Program-made: the position numbers and the translations under genes
NCBI GenBank assembly: GCA_902806595.1
Contig: CADCXC010000013.1
Coordinates: forward strand, 372,001-436,000
Reading direction: 5' to 3'
Source: Pyrenopolyporus hunteri
Lineage: Eukaryota; Ascomycota; Sordariomycetes; Xylariales; Hypoxylaceae
Length of the DNA stretch: 64,000 nt
Part shown: in pieces, positions 25,303-40,781 of the stretch
Layout: each line of letters opens with the position of its first letter
How positions within the stretch are numbered: position 1 is the stretch's first letter
The notes under the pieces: generated by a model
Seen by the model: the letters and a program-made list of their open reading frames with translations, nothing else
Told to the model about the DNA's origin: nothing
Database searches by the model: none

Positions 25303-28300
25303 CTAATAATCTTTTTTTTTCGTAATTTTTTTTTTTTTAATTATTAACGATAATAAATTTCTTCCTTTTCATTTTTTTACCTATTTTTATAATCTTATTA
25401 TAATATTATTTATATTAATAAACGTCTTTAATATTTTATTAATATTATTTTTCGTTATAACGTCAATAAAATTATTTTTTTTATAAATTTATTTAATTTT
25501 TATTATTTTTCGTTTTTTATATAATTGTCGAAATAACATAATATCGATTATAAATTTTTTTTTTTTCGTAATACTTAATTTAATTAAATATTCGTAAAAT
25601 AAATAAAAGTTAATATAAATAATAATAAAAAAATTTAAATAACTTAATTTTTTATTAATTAACGAAATCGTCGTTTTAAAAATTATTATTATATTTACGC
25701 CATATACTATAATGTAAATTTCGTTTATTAAAACATTTTATATAACGCGTTTTAATTTAATCGAACTTTAATAAATAATATTATTTTTAATATTAAAAGA
25801 TAATTTCGAAAGTATTTTATTTACGATAAATATAATATATCTAATTTAAAAATTTAAATTTTTATTATTTATAAATAATTTATCGACGAAAACGAATAAT
25901 TTAATAATTTTTAAATTTAAAAATACGAATTGTAATTTTCGATTAATATTTACCTTTTATTAATTAAATCGTTTATTAAATTTCGTAATTTCGATAATTT
26001 CAAGTTTACGATGTTAAATTACTTCGAATATATTATATGTAATTTTAAATTAATAAATCGATGCGATATACGTTTTACGAATACGTTATTATACGTATTA
26101 ATGCGTTATATTATTAACATTAAATTTAATAAAAGTAATTTTCTTTCCTTAATTTTTTTAATATAAATAAATTATTCCATTAATTTTTATAATAATAATA
26201 CATCCGTTAAAAATAATCGAATAATTTATGGTTAAATATTTCTTTAATTTAACTAAAAATCTTATTTTCTTTCGTTTTTAATTTTTTATTTAATCGAATA
26301 ATTTATCGAATAGTTCGAAAATATCGTTAATTTATATACCTATTAATCCGAAATAATCAATTAATTTTAATATTAATAAATATAAATTATACGTAAATAT
26401 AATCATTTAAAACTTCTTTTTATAATATTTAAAATATATAATTTATTAATATATGTCAACTTTTATTATACCATATAAAAATTTTATAATTATTATAATT
26501 ATATTAAAAAAATATTTAAATATAAAAATAAAAGGTAATTAAATTAAAACGATATAATTTAACTTTAACTTTAATTATATATAAATTTATATAATATCGC
26601 GTAATTAAACTTTTATTTTTTTTTTTTATAAAAGTAAATGTTAATATTATAATTATTTATTAATTTAATCGTTATATAATCGATAATTATATTAATATTA
26701 CCTTTTTACTTTTATCGTTATAACTTTAAATAATAAATTTAAACTTTTTAAAAAAATATAAAATATTTTTTCTTTTAATTTTTCGAACGATACGAAAATT
26801 AAATAATTAAATATCGTAAAATTTAACGAAATCGTATTTTTTAAATAAAAATATACTTTTATCGATAAATCCTTTAATTTCTTTCGCATTTAATTTTTTA
26901 AAAAGTTTTTTAAAAATTATAATCTTCCTTTTTTTACGTAATTAAACGGTTAAAAGTTAATTTTCGCGTTTTTTTATAATTATATAAATAACAATAACCT
27001 TTAATTTATTTTTATTATCGAATAATTTTTTACGTCCTCGTTTTTAAATTTTAAATAAATCTTTCGATAATACATATACTTTATCATCGTCGTTTTTTTA
27101 TTAATTAAAATTAAAATCGAATTTTACGATCGAAATAAACTTTAATACATTAATTATCGTATTACGATTATATAATTTAATAATTATTATATAAAAATTA
27201 ATAAATTTATTATTTATTTCAACTATATACGTTTTACCGTTTTTAACGATTAACGTATATAAACTTTTCCAACCGTTTTTTTCGTAATAAATACGTACTT
27301 TTAATTATAATAATAAATTTAACGTATCGAATATATTTAAACTATTTTTTATATTAAAAACATCGATTATTTATTTTTTCGTTTTAACTTTATTTATTTT
27401 AACTATAATTTTTTTAATCGTTATTTTTTTAACTTTTAAAAATAATATTATAAGTAAATTATCGACTAATCGTAAATACGCGCTAAATATTAATAACGTA
27501 AATATTAATTCGTTAAATTTTACGGTATCGTTAATAATTTTTATAATTATTTATAATACGTATTCGAATTCTACGTTAAATAAATCCTTAAATATAACTT
27601 TAAAAATTCATCGTAACGATTTATAATATCGTTTTAATTTACTTATCGAATTATAAAATTTAACGGGTATTTTTTTAACTATAATATTTAAAACTTTAAC
27701 ATTAATCGTAAATTCGTTAATAATAAAATTTTTTTCGACATCGTAAATAATACCGTTAAATAAACTTAAATAAATATTAATTTATATCATTTATAATATA
27801 TTTTAAATATATTTTATTATTATATTTTTTAAAAATTTCGCAATTTAATATACCGTAATTTAATTAATAATATAAAATATTAATTTTATATTAATATATA
27901 TTACGTCGACGAATATATTATAATTAAAATCAACGTTATTTTTAATAATAAATTTAAATCGTCTTAATCGATTATTATATATTTAATATTAATGGTAATA
28001 TTTATTAATTTTATCGATTAAAGTTTTATCGAAATTATTATAACCTACTTTAATAAATAAACGATATAATTTATTTATTATAAAATAGCCAAATCGTCGA
28101 TAAATTTAACGAAATTCGATTTTTATAAAATAATAATAAATAATTATAAAATTACGATTATTAAATAAAAACTATAAATATTTTTATTTATAAACGATAA
28201 AATATTTTTTATTTTTATATATAAATACGTTTTTAATATTATTAAAATATATATTAAAATAATCCATATTTTTAAAATATAATAAAAATAATATATTTAA

Positions 28301-31169
28301 TAATATAATTTAAAACGTAATAAATTCAAATAATATAAATATATAAATAATATTTAAATTTCGTTATTTTACGTTATCGCTAAATCGAATAATATAACAT
28401 TTTATTATTTCGATATTTAAAAATATATATAAATATAATTATTATAAAATTTTAAATTAAAATTCGCCGTTAAATAAAATTTCGATTACTTTTATATTCG
28501 ACATAATATTTTAAAATATATTAACGTATTAATCGTTAAAATAAAACATAATATCGTATAAAATATTATAAATCGTAAAATTAAAAACGTTAATTATAAT
28601 TATCGCGTAAAACGCCGTTTAATTTACGAATATATTTACCACGTTTTAACCGTTAATTTCACCGTAAATAATAAAGTAATAATTTAAAATAATAATCGAT
28701 GGTTTTTTATTATCTTTATTATCTTTTTAAGTATATTAAATATTATAATTTTATTTATCGTCGTTATTATTATTTTTTCGTATATCGATTTTTTCGTAAT
28801 CAAATAAAAACTAATTATAATTTTTATTAATATCCTTAAAATTAAAATTTTATTTTTATACGTAACATCGTTAATTAATACGTTTACTTCGTTATTTTAA
28901 AATAAAGTATTTTATAAACTAACATCTTATTTTATCGTATATAAAACATTTTTTTTAACGTTATAATTTTTTAATACGTTATAAAACTTTATTACGTAAT
29001 CGAAATTAACTTTTATTATTATAATAAATTCGATTAATTTAATATTAATTCGATATTTTTTAGTTATAACTTATATTATATAATTTAATACGATATATTA
29101 TATCGATAATAATTCGAAAATTTAAATAAATATTATCGAATGTATTTAATTATCGAAAAATTATAATATAAAATATAAAATATTTTTATACGATAATTAT
29201 AATACTTTTTTTAAAGTTATAATCGATTACGTAATTAATAATTAATTTTTTTTTAAATACGTTAAATTCTTTCGATTAATAATTTTATTTAAATAAATAA
29301 ATTTTTATTAAAGTTTTTTTTTATAATTAAAAATATTATCGTTTAACGTTATTTAATTATATATATTTATTAATTCTTTAATAAATAAAAATACGTCTTC
29401 GTACGTTTAATTATATTTTAAAAAATATAATTTATACCGATTAATTAATCGTAATAATATTATTATATTCGTTTTTTTAACATCGTTAAATATACATTAA
29501 CGTATATATATTCCTTAATTTTAATTTTATAATATAAATCCTTAAAAACCTTGATTTTTTCGTTTATAATATCGTATTTATTACCTTTAAATTTATAATC
29601 GTTATTATTATACATTTTAACGAAATCGATAAAAGTACGTAATAAATTAAAATTTATTAAATATTAATATATTTATTAAATTAATTATAAACGATATAAT
29701 AATCGTAAATTTCGTTATTATTATAAAATAATATAACGTTATTAATCGAATTAATATTATAATTATTATAATATTAATTATTATATCGATTATTATTAAA
29801 AAATAATATAATATTATTAATCGATTTATTATTAAAAAATAATAAAAATAATAAATTATTATTAATCGAATTATTATTAAATCGATTATTATATTATAAA
29901 ATTTTAAAATTATTTCGATAATTATATTATAATATTTTTTATATCGTTAAATATTATAAATGTTATTACGATAATTTTAAAAATTATTAATTATTTTAAT
30001 TATAATTAATTTAAGGATTTTTAATCGATTAAAAAAGTATGTTTTTATTAAAATTTTCGTAAAAAAATAAAATTATTTTTATTAATAAATTCGTTAAATT
30101 ATTCTTTAATTATTTTTTTAACGATATTTTTTAAAAATAATAAAAATTTAATAACTTTAATTATTTTCGTTAATTTTTTAACGTAGATATAAACGTTTTT
30201 AATATATACGTTATATTTTCATAAATAATTAATTCTTTTAATACGTAATTATTTAATTATATATTAAAATTATTTTTCGTTTTAATTACCGAAATTTTTT
30301 TTAAATCGTCGTTATAATCGAACGTTAAAAAAATTATCACTATACATTTAAAAACACTTCGTAAAGTAAATATTTAAAACTTTTAATTTTATTTCATCGA
30401 AATTAAATTCTTTAAAATTTAAACCCATATAAATCGAATTAATAAAATCTTTTTAAATTTTACTTATTTTCGACATTATATAAATAAATTTTAATTAATT
30501 AATAAATTTAATATTATAACACTTCGTCGAAAATAAAAAAATTTTTTTTTATTTATATAAAAAAATTTTTTTTAATTATAATTACTTAATAATAATAATC
30601 GATATAAAAAAAATAAAATAAAATAAAAAAAAATAATAAATAAATCGATTTAAAAATCTTTTTATAAATAATCGAATTATTAACGTATATACGTTTTAAA
30701 TTTAATTAATCGAAAATAAAAATCTATAAAAATTAAAATAATTATTTTCGTATCTAATTAATCACTATTAACATAAAACGCCTTAAATAATTAATTAAAT
30801 ATAATAATAAAATCTTTCGTACGTAATAAACGCAAATTTATTAACGTTTTTTTATATATCGTATATAAATATCATTTAATATATTACGTATAATACATTA
30901 CGCCTCGAAATTTTTAAAATAATACGATTAATCTTACGTTTTTAAAAATTATTAACGTAAAACGCCCCGAATTTTTAAAAATAATTTAATAATTAATCGT
31001 TTTTTTTTATTAAAACTTACGCACTTAATTAAACTTTAATATTTCTTTAAATTAAATTATTAATAAAATAAACGGTCCTTTTACATTTTAAACTTTTTTA
31101 AATTCGTAAACTTCCTCTTAATAAAAACTTTATTATTTATATTTAACTTATTAATTAAACATTAATTAA

Positions 31170-31439
31170 TATTAAATAATAAAAAATCATTAATTAATAA
31201 ACCGAAAAAAAAATATTAAACGATTGTTTAATATAAAAATTACGAAAAAAAATTATATTTATTATACTTATTTATATAAAAATATAACCAATTAATTTTA
31301 CACTAATCGATATTTATATACCGATTTAAAATATATGCTTTAAATCCTCGTTACTTAAAATAATAAAACATTTAATAAAAATATATCCACCGTTATTATT
31401 ACTACGATAAATTCCTTAATATAAAACTATATAACCACA
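31170..31439 (-). repeat. LTR of copia C (right)
   Basis: 270 bp; ends ACCACA before the TCGAT target copy. It keeps more C residues than the left LTR. Confidence 0.85.
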
Positions 31440-34400
31440 TCGATAAATATAATAAAAAAAATTTTATTTAATAAAATACGCGTTTTATAAACCACATATA
31501 TTATTTTAATAATATAATTTATTATTATTTTAATTAATTAAATCGTTATATTTAATTAATTATTAATATTTTTTAAAAACTTTAAAAATTTCTTTAATAA
31601 TTTAAAAAACATCGTAAATATTTTTACGATTTTTTAAATATTTATTTAAAAAAGTTTTAAATAATAAAATATACGACCGTTTATATAAATAATCGTTTCC
31701 CTTATTTTTTTACTTTTTAAATTTTTTTAAAAACATATATTAATTTTTTTCCCGCTTTTTTTATTATATTATTAAAAATTCCTATCTATAATTTTTTAAC
31801 TTATTTTAAAACGTAATTTTTAAATTTTTCGACGTTAATATTATTATTTAATCGTATATAAAATATTTTTTTTAATATTATTTTATATTATAATAATTTT
31901 TATTAATATATCGCCGTAAATTTATTATAAATTATATATTTAAATATAAAATTTTAATTATTATTCGTATCGTTAATATACGCGAAATTAAACGCGTTTA
32001 TATTAATTTATTATAATTAAAAATTTAATTCGATTAAAATAATATTAATATTAATTATATTACCGCGTTTAATTTTTTTATCGTAAATATTTTTTTTATT
32101 AAAATAATTACTTTTATTAATGATACGGTAATTTTTAACTTAATACTTTTAACGTTTTAATAATTAAATTTTTCCTTTATAAATTTTTTTAATTTCGACG
32201 TTTATAATAATCTTAATTAAAATATTTTACCTATAAACGAAATAAATAAAATAATTACCGACTTATTTATTATTTCGTAACGCGTTATTTTTTTAAATAA
32301 AATTAAAAACGGCTATAAAAATACCCCTAAAATTAATAAAAAACAATAAATTCGATTAAACGTTATTATTTTACGTAAAATACTTTATTTTAAATACGTA
32401 TATAATACTTTAACTAATCGTTTTATTAAAAAATATTATAAAACAATTAATTATAAATCGCGTTATTAATTATATATAAACGAATATTTATATATTTTTA
32501 TATAAATAATTTTTTTTTATAATTTTTTATTATTTATTAATTATTAATCGATAAACCGTTAAAAATTATTTTAATAATTCGTCGATTAATTTAAACTTAA
32601 ATTTTTAAAAATTAAAAAATAAATTCGTCGTTTTTTATATATATATCGCGTTAATTTATTAATTTTTTTTTTTAAAATATCGCGTATTATATTATTATAA
32701 TACGTACGTTTTTTAAAATCGCGGATAAAAAATTTAAATTAAATAATTAATTTACTTATTTTATCGTTAATAATAAAAGTAAAACTTTTATTCGTCGCTT
32801 TTTAATTATATTACGAAAAAACTTTCGTTTTAAAATAAATTCGTTAAAATCATTTAATTAAATACGCGCCGCATTAAATAAATTAATTAAATACGTTTTT
32901 TTTAATAAATTTTTTCGACTTCGTAATATTTTATCGAAATAAATTTTTTATAATAAATTATTAATATAAAAAATTTAAAAACTAATTAATTAAATATTAC
33001 GAATAATTATTTTAATGATATAATATAAATATATTATAATTAAAATAATCGTAATACGTTTTATTAAAAATTAATTTTATTTAATTAAAAATATTATTTT
33101 TTATTTTTTTTATTTTTAATTTAATAAATTATAAACGTTTTATAAATTAAATAATAATTTAAAATATTCGAAAATTTATTTTAATAAATTTTTAATGAAT
33201 TTATTTATCGACATTTAATCGATAAATAAATAAATTACCCGAAAAAAATTAATTTTATATTTTTACCGTAACTATATATTATAAATATCTACGTATTTTA
33301 ATTTAATAATAATCTTTTAATTTTTTTTTATTATTAATTTAATTATTTATTAATTATTATTATAAATTTTTTAATTTTTTTTTAAATCGAATTTTATATT
33401 TTTAAATAAACGTTTTATAATTATAATTTTTTTCGTTAATTCGAATAAAACAAATAATTCGATTTCGATTATTAAAATCGTTACGATAATTTAACGAATT
33501 AATTTTTATATTATCAAACCGTTAAATAAATATATTATATACTTTTAAATCGATTTTTTAATTTTTATATTATTAATATATAACGCGTTTTTTACGATTT
33601 ATAAAATTTATAACTTAACGTTTTTACTTTTATATTTAATATTTAAATAACGCGTAATATATAAATATTTAATTATTTAATTTATTATTTTAAAATATTC
33701 GGATTTAAAGTTTATTAAAAACGTCGAAAGTTTAATTATTACGAATGTAATATTCGATTTTATTATAATTATTATATAAAATATTAATTTAACGCGTTTT
33801 TAATAATTTTTTATTACGTTTATTATAATAATATTTTTATATTTTAAAAACTTATTAATTAAAAACGACGTTATCGATATTTAATTATTTTTAACGAAAT
33901 TAAATCGTTATACGATTTTTTCGATATAAAAATCATAAAATAATATAATCGTTTTTTTAATTCGATTTTTAATTATTTTAATTTTTAAATATTATTTTAC
34001 GAGATTTAATTTTTTAATTTTTTAAATTATTTTTATATCGTTTATAATTTTTTAAATTTTATATTTATTAATATAATAATACATTAATAATATATTATTT
34101 ATATATATTAATACGTAAATTCGATAATTACGTATATAAAAAAAACACGATTTTTTTAAAGATAATTCGAATTTTTAATTTTTTAAAATTTTTTTAACTT
34201 TTTTATATTATAATAAAAGTAAGTTTTTTAACCCGTATAAAATTTTATAAAGTAAAACGTATTTTTTTAATTATTTAAACCCATCGAAAAATTTTATCGT
34301 TATAAATTTATATCCTTTTTTTTTCGCATTTAAAAACGCGTTTTTAACGTCGAATTAATCGATTTTTAAATCGAATTATATAATTATAATTATTATAATT

Positions 34401-37400
34401 TTAAATGATTTTACAGCGAATATAATAACGTATGTATTTTAAAACGTCGCATTTTAACGATCGTTTCGAACGATTAATTATAATTTATAAGTTTTTAAAT
34501 ATTTATTTTAATCGAATTTATATACGAAAACTCATTTTATAAAAAACGATTTAATTTATATCGAATTAATTTTAACGATTTTTTAAATTCGATTAATATT
34601 AAAAACTTATATTTTTTTTTTTACGTTTTTAACGAAGCGATTTTTTAATAAATATTTATTTAAATCGAATCATTTTTTCGACATTAATTTTAAAAGATTT
34701 TTTCGATAAATATACGATTTATTAAAAGTTATTTTAATTTATGTAAAATTATTTTAATTAAACGTTATTACGATTATTATATATAACGTTCGATATTTTC
34801 GATCGTTTTTTTATATAATTTTTTATTAATTAAATATAAAAATATTAAAAAAATTCGATTAATAACGATTATTAAATAAAATAATTAGATTTTTTTTATA
34901 AAACGTTATAATAAAAACGATATTATTTTCGAAAATTTTATTATTTTAATTATTAAATTTTTTACTTTTTTATCTTCGATTTTTTTTACTTATCAAAAGG
35001 TAAATTTTTTTAATATATAACCGACGTTTTTTACGCTTTAATTTATCACCCGTTTAATATTTTTCCGAATCTACATTACTTTTTATATTTTCGATTTTTA
35101 ACGTTTTTCGAGGAAAATTTAAATTATCGAATAATTTAATAATTTTAAAATCGATTTTTTAATTAATTTTTACCGAGCTTTCGTCGATAATTATAATATT
35201 TTTTTAAATATCCTTTACATTAATAACTTTTACTTTAAATTTCGATATTTTACGGGAAATTAAAAATTTATATAATTTATTTTAAAGTTAATCGTCGAAC
35301 GGTTTAATTATTATTACGTTATTTTTCGTTAATATAAAATTTTTTACCGATATATTAATTACATTTTTTTATACGTTTTCGATTTTTTTAACCTTAAATA
35401 TATTTATTTTTATAATCAAATTATTCGAAGAATTATTCGTTTAATCGATTTCGAATTATAAATTACCTTTTACGTTTATATAAAAAATAACTTTAAAAAC
35501 GTATTTTATTAACTCGAAATCGTTTTATAAATTTAAAATAACGTATAATTTTTTAATAATTTCGATATATAAATTTAATATTATTAAATTTTTTAATTTT
35601 TTTTCGTTAATTAATATAAATTAACGTTTTTAATATTTATTATAAAATTACTTTTTATTAAATTAAACGTTTTTAATAAAAATTATTTTATAATAAAAAA
35701 AAATTTATATATAATATAAATTCGAAGTTTTATAATTTATTAAATATTTTATATACGCTTTTTTTTTTATTTTATATATTCGTTTATCTACTCCTAAATT
35801 ACCGTTTTTCGATTTTTTTTTATTTAATAAATAAATTTTATACCCGTAAACGTATAAACTACTTTAATTAAATTATAAATTATTAATAAATTCTTTTACG
35901 ATCTACGAAATATACCATCTAAAATAATAACGAAATTAACTTTTAAATTTTTAAATAAAATTAATTAAATTATTATTAAAATTAAAATTTATATTATATA
36001 AATATATAACCACTTTTACGTTTTTCGATTATAATTTTTTTAAGAAATTTACTTTTAATTTTATTTTAATCGATTTAATTATTAACTTTTATTTAATTTA
36101 TTTAATTAATTTTATTAATTTTTTAATATTTAATAATAATATTTCGAAATTAATACCTTAATTTTTAATTTATATTTCGAATTACGTACGTTTTTTTTAA
36201 TTATATATTATCGTTTCATTATTTAATCGTATTTTATTAATGGTAAGTTTATATTAACGTCGTATTTAACTTTTAAAATTTTAAATCGTAAAAATTATTT
36301 CGTTTTACGTTTTTTATAAAAATATAAAAATATAAAATATATTATTATATTTATTTTTAATTATTAAAAAATATATTAATCCATTATAACCCTTCGAAAA
36401 ATTAAATAAATTTTATAATATTCGTTAAAAAAGTTAAGGAAAATGGTATTTTAAAAAACGTCGCGAAATTACTTATTTAACGTACGTAATAATATATTTT
36501 TTACACTTTCGTCGTTTTATCCCTTTAATTTTTACGTTTTTTACTTAATGTATTAAAGTTTTTAACGCTTTTAATCTTAAATAATTAAATCGTAAATATT
36601 AAAAAAACTTTATATTTTTTTTAAATAAAAGCTTATTTTTAATAAATCGTTTAATTTTATTATATCCTTTTATTAAAAGTAATGTTATTATTTTTATTAC
36701 GTTTCGAAATAAATTTAACGATAAAATCGTATTAATTATTTAAAACATTCGAAAATAAATAAAAAAAAGTTATATTTAAAAAAAATAAAGTTAAATTTTA
36801 TTTTTAATTATCGTATAATATAACTTTTTTCGATATTATCGAATTTAAACGTATTATTATATTCGTATAATTAAATATTAATAATTTATTTTAATTTAAT
36901 AACGAAAATTAAATTAACGTAAAATTTAAAAACGTATATTACGTTAATAAATTTTAACGTAGTAATAAATTTATTTTTACGTTTTAAAACGTTTTTAATA
37001 ATTTATTTTCTTTTATTAATAATAGAAAAATTCGAAATATTTATTTTAATTCGATTTTTTTTCGATGAATTTTTATAAAATTCGGATAAAAATAAAAAAT
37101 AATTATTAATTAAATAAATAATTTCGTAGTTATTTAATACGATATTTTCGATTAAAAGGTAATATAAACGTTTTATAATAAAAAAAACTTTATTTAAATA
37201 ATTTATTTATTTTATTAATTTCGATAAAATTATAATTACGATTATTAAATTAAATAAATCGCCGTTTATATTTTTTTTTTAACGTAACGATAATTTTTAT
37301 TATAAAGTTTTATTTTTTATTTTTTTTTCGATTTATATTTAAAAATTAATTTAACGCGTAAACTTAAAACGATTTCGAATATTTTTACATTTTTCGTTAT

Positions 37401-38646
37401 TAATGATTTTAATTTTTCGATTCGAAAATTTAATTATAACGTATTAAAAAATTTTATACGCGCGGGGTTTTTAAGGATATTTATAAAATAAATCTTTTCT
37501 ATACGAATAATTAAATTTTTTAAATTTAAAAAATTTATTTTATAAACGATTTTTTTTATTTATAATATATTTTTTTTAATTTAATCTTTTAATATTATAT
37601 AATTATTTATCGAATATAATATAAATGTCGATGTTACGCTTTTAATTATTTTATTTTAATTCGTCGAATATAATATTAAAATATATTTCGATTTTTTCGA
37701 ACGTAAAAAATAAAAGTTTTTCGACTTTATTTTAAATAAATTTTTCGAATTACCGATTTATTTACCCTTTAATTATATAAACTTCGATTACGTTAAAAAA
37801 ATTTTTTACTACGTTAATTTTTTCGACTTCGAAGATTTTTTAAACTTTTATATAAACGGTTAAATTTTTTTATTTCGAATATCATTTCGAAAAATTAATA
37901 ATATTAATTTTTATTCGTTCGAAAATCATGCGATATTTATAATAAAAATTCGAAATAAACATTAAATAAATAAAAACGTTATATTTATAAATAACGTTTA
38001 CGAATGTAATAATAAATATATTTTTAAATTTTAAACATTTAAATCGATAATTATCAATTATATTAAATATAATCGTTTTAATAATTTATTTATATACGAT
38101 TTAAAATTTAATACGTAATATTTTAACTTTTTTAACGTTTTTTTTAAATTAATTTACGTAATTTTTATATTTTTATTTAAATTTTTTTTTAATAAATTTC
38201 TTAAATTTTAACTTAATTTTTTTTTTATTTTTTTTTATTTATTCGATATATTTTTAATTATAAATTTTTTTAAGTTAATTAAAGTAATTTATTTTTTATA
38301 TCGAATATTAAGTGTATTAAATTTTTTCGTTTTTAATAAATTTAATTTTTAATCGATTAAAATTTTTATTAATAAAATCGATTAATTTTTAAACATTAAA
38401 TATATTATAAATATATTAAAATTATTTTAATTATATTATATAATTTATATAATTTATAAATTTAATAATATTTTTAATATAAATATTTATTAAAATATTT
38501 TTATTTATAATATTCGTAGGATTTAACGGTTCGTTAAATATAAAATCGATATAATAAAAATAAATAATAAATATAATTAAAAAATTAAATTAAATCTTAA
38601 AAAATCTTCTAAAACATCGATTTTATATGCGAATCGAGTTTATAAT

Positions 38647-38907
38647 TTTTATATTATATAATATTTAATTTTTAAGAAATTAAAATAAAAATGATACGAA
38701 TAATTTTTTAAAGGTATATAAAAAAAGTATATTATAAAAAAATACATAAAGTTTTTATTTATTTATAAAAAAAAGTTTTTTTTTTATAAGCGTTATTAAT
38801 TAAATAATACGTAAAATTATAAATTAATATAAAGTTTAAAAATATATGTTTTTAATGCGTATATATTATTTAATTCCTAATGTTTTAATCGCTTATATTT
38901 CGTAACA
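38647..38907 (-). repeat. LTR of copia B (5' LTR in element orientation)
   Basis: 261 bp; ends CGTAACA immediately before the ATAAT target copy. It is less mutated than the left LTR. Confidence 0.85.
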
Positions 38908-40781
38908 ATAATAAATTAAAAAGTTTTATTTTAAATTTTTAAAATAAAATTTAAAAAAACGAATATTTCGTAAATTTTAAAAATTTTTTTTTTAAATATT
39001 TATTAATAAATAAATAAAAATATTATTATACGAATTTAATAATAATTATTAAAATTAAAATTAATAAATTAAAAAAATATTTTTTAAAAAAAATAACTTT
39101 TAATTTATTAATAAAATTTAAATCGTATATTTTAAATATTATTTTAAATCTTCGATTTAAATTAATATATTTCGAAATTAACGATTTATTATATTTTTAT
39201 TTTACAATAATTAACGATATTCGAGATTTATTTAAATAAGAATATTTTAGATATTTTTTTTTATTTTATTTTTTAATTTTAAATTTTTTTTATTTTTTTA
39301 ATTTTTTTTTTAAAAAATTAAAAAAAAATTAAATAAAATTAAATAAAAATATAAAAAAAATATTAATTTTTTTTATAATAGAATGAAAATTTAAATCGAA
39401 AAAAACGATTTAAATAATAATATATATAATATTTTAAACGATAAAAAAAATAATAAAAATTCAAATTTTAACAATAAATTTTTTATAAAATTAATTATTT
39501 GAAAGGTTAATAAATGGATATTATATTTAAAAAAAGATATTATTTTTTTAAAAATACGTTTTTTTTAAATATTAAATATTAATTTATTTAAAATTTTAAA
39601 AAATAATTTTTTTTTAAAAAAATTAAAAAATATTAATAATTAAATAAGTTTATTTATTAAATTATTAGAAAAATAATACTTTTAAATATCTTATTTTAAA
39701 CATTTTAACCCGTCGATATTTAATAATTTTTATTACGTTAACGACCGTTAAAAAGGTTTTTTCGATTTTTAAAAATATTATAAATAAATTTAAAAATCGA
39801 ATATTACTTAATACAATAAAAAAATTAATTTTATTAAAAAATTAAAAAATTAAAGATTTAAAAAAATTAAAATCTTTAATCGAAAAAGAAAAATTAGAAG
39901 AAAATATCGAAAAAAACGAAGAAATTTAATTTTTTTTTAATTTTATATTTTTATTATATTATATAAAAAAAATAAAAAAAAAATTTAAAATTTATTTTTA
40001 AATTTAATTTTATTTCTATTATTTATTTATAATTTAAAAAATATTTTTATAATATATTATAAATTAAAAAAATTTAAAAACGTTTAATAAACTTTTATAA
40101 ATAAAAAAAATATTAAAACTTAATTTTATATTTTTTTAAAAATTCGTTTTAAATATAACTTAAAATTTAATATTTATTAAAATTTATCCGATACTTTTCC
40201 GAATTTTATTTAATTTTATATTTTCAAAAATATAAAGATTTTAATTTTTTTTAAAGTAAATTTATTTCATAATAGTTAAAAATAACTACCCTATAATTCT
40301 TTTTAAATAATTTTTAAAAAATGAAAAAAAATCGAAAAATTATACGATTTTAAAATATAAATAAATAAATTTATAATAATAATATTTATAATTTATTTAT
40401 AATTAAAAATAATTTTAATATATAAAAATAAATAATAATAATATTTATTTATTTTATATTTTAATATAATAAATTATATAAATTTATTTATTAATTTATT
40501 AATAATAATTATATTTCTATTTATAATATTAAATTTTTTTTAAATTTTATTTTATTTTTTTTTATTTTTTTTTATTTTTTTAATTTTTTTTTTAAAAAAA
40601 AATTAAAAAAAAAATTAATTTTTTAGTTACTAAAAACTAACTAAAGATTAATTAACTAAACTAATTTAAAATTACGGATTAATTAAAAAAAAATTATTCC
40701 AATCCGGGGGTGGAATAAAACTATATTAACTAAGGATTAACTAAAAAACTAAAAAACTAATGGAATAATTTTACAACCCTG

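Larger units (their letters stand above)
25033..31439 (-). mobile_element. Ty1/copia LTR retrotransposon C, nested in copia B
   Basis: 6407 bp with two LTRs of exactly 270 bp (25033-25302 and 31170-31439) and a perfect 5-bp target duplication TCGAT (25028-25032 and 31440-31444). It inserted about 100 bp inside the left LTR of copia B. The minus strand shows a copia polymerase remnant: the open stretch 26698-26889 resembles the start of a fungal copia reverse transcriptase domain, and upstream of it (about 27240-26900) is degenerate integrase/linker sequence. No complete frame survives RIP. Confidence 0.88.
24673..38907 (-). mobile_element. Ty1/copia LTR retrotransposon B, inserted in hAT copy 1
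   Basis: 14,235 bp including the nested copia C; about 7.8 kb without it. Direct LTRs lie at 24673-24934 (262 bp) and 38647-38907 (261 bp). The target duplication is ATAAT at 24668-24672 and 38908-38912; the uninterrupted site can be read in hAT copy 2 near 55765. Minus-strand translation shows the copia reverse transcriptase block DVKNAFLNA at 34325-34351, followed by a degenerate KALYGLK-like block, which fixes family and direction. The minus-strand LTR starts TGTTAC; the other end is not a clean CA. Everything is saturated with RIP-type changes and no reading frame remains. Confidence 0.88.
21253..40781 (+). mobile_element. hAT DNA transposon copy 1, hyper-mutated, containing nested retroelements
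   Basis: The ends are inverted repeats: CAGGGTTGCAAAATTA on the left and TAATTTTACAACCCTG on the right, with one mismatch. They are flanked by identical 8-bp target duplications AGTAAGGG (21245-21252 and 40782-40789), the hallmark of the hAT superfamily. Without the 14.2-kb insertion the element would be about 5.29 kb, collinear with copy 2 at 52330-57660. The first transposase exon (22242-22505) is still open, but later exons are full of stops. The interior is RIP-mutated much more strongly than copy 2. The plus strand is the transposase strand. Confidence 0.93.

Noticed and set aside
26698..26889. A 63-residue gene on the minus strand
   Set aside because: It is a surviving open fragment of the copia C polymerase region, with Lys/Phe/Ile-biased composition caused by RIP.
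21253..40781. Mitochondrial DNA insertion or centromere suggested by about 19 kb of extreme AT content
   Set aside because: The block has hAT termini, LTR pairs, target duplications and copia remnants with CpG-rich residual cytosines. All of it is explained by RIP-mutated transposons.
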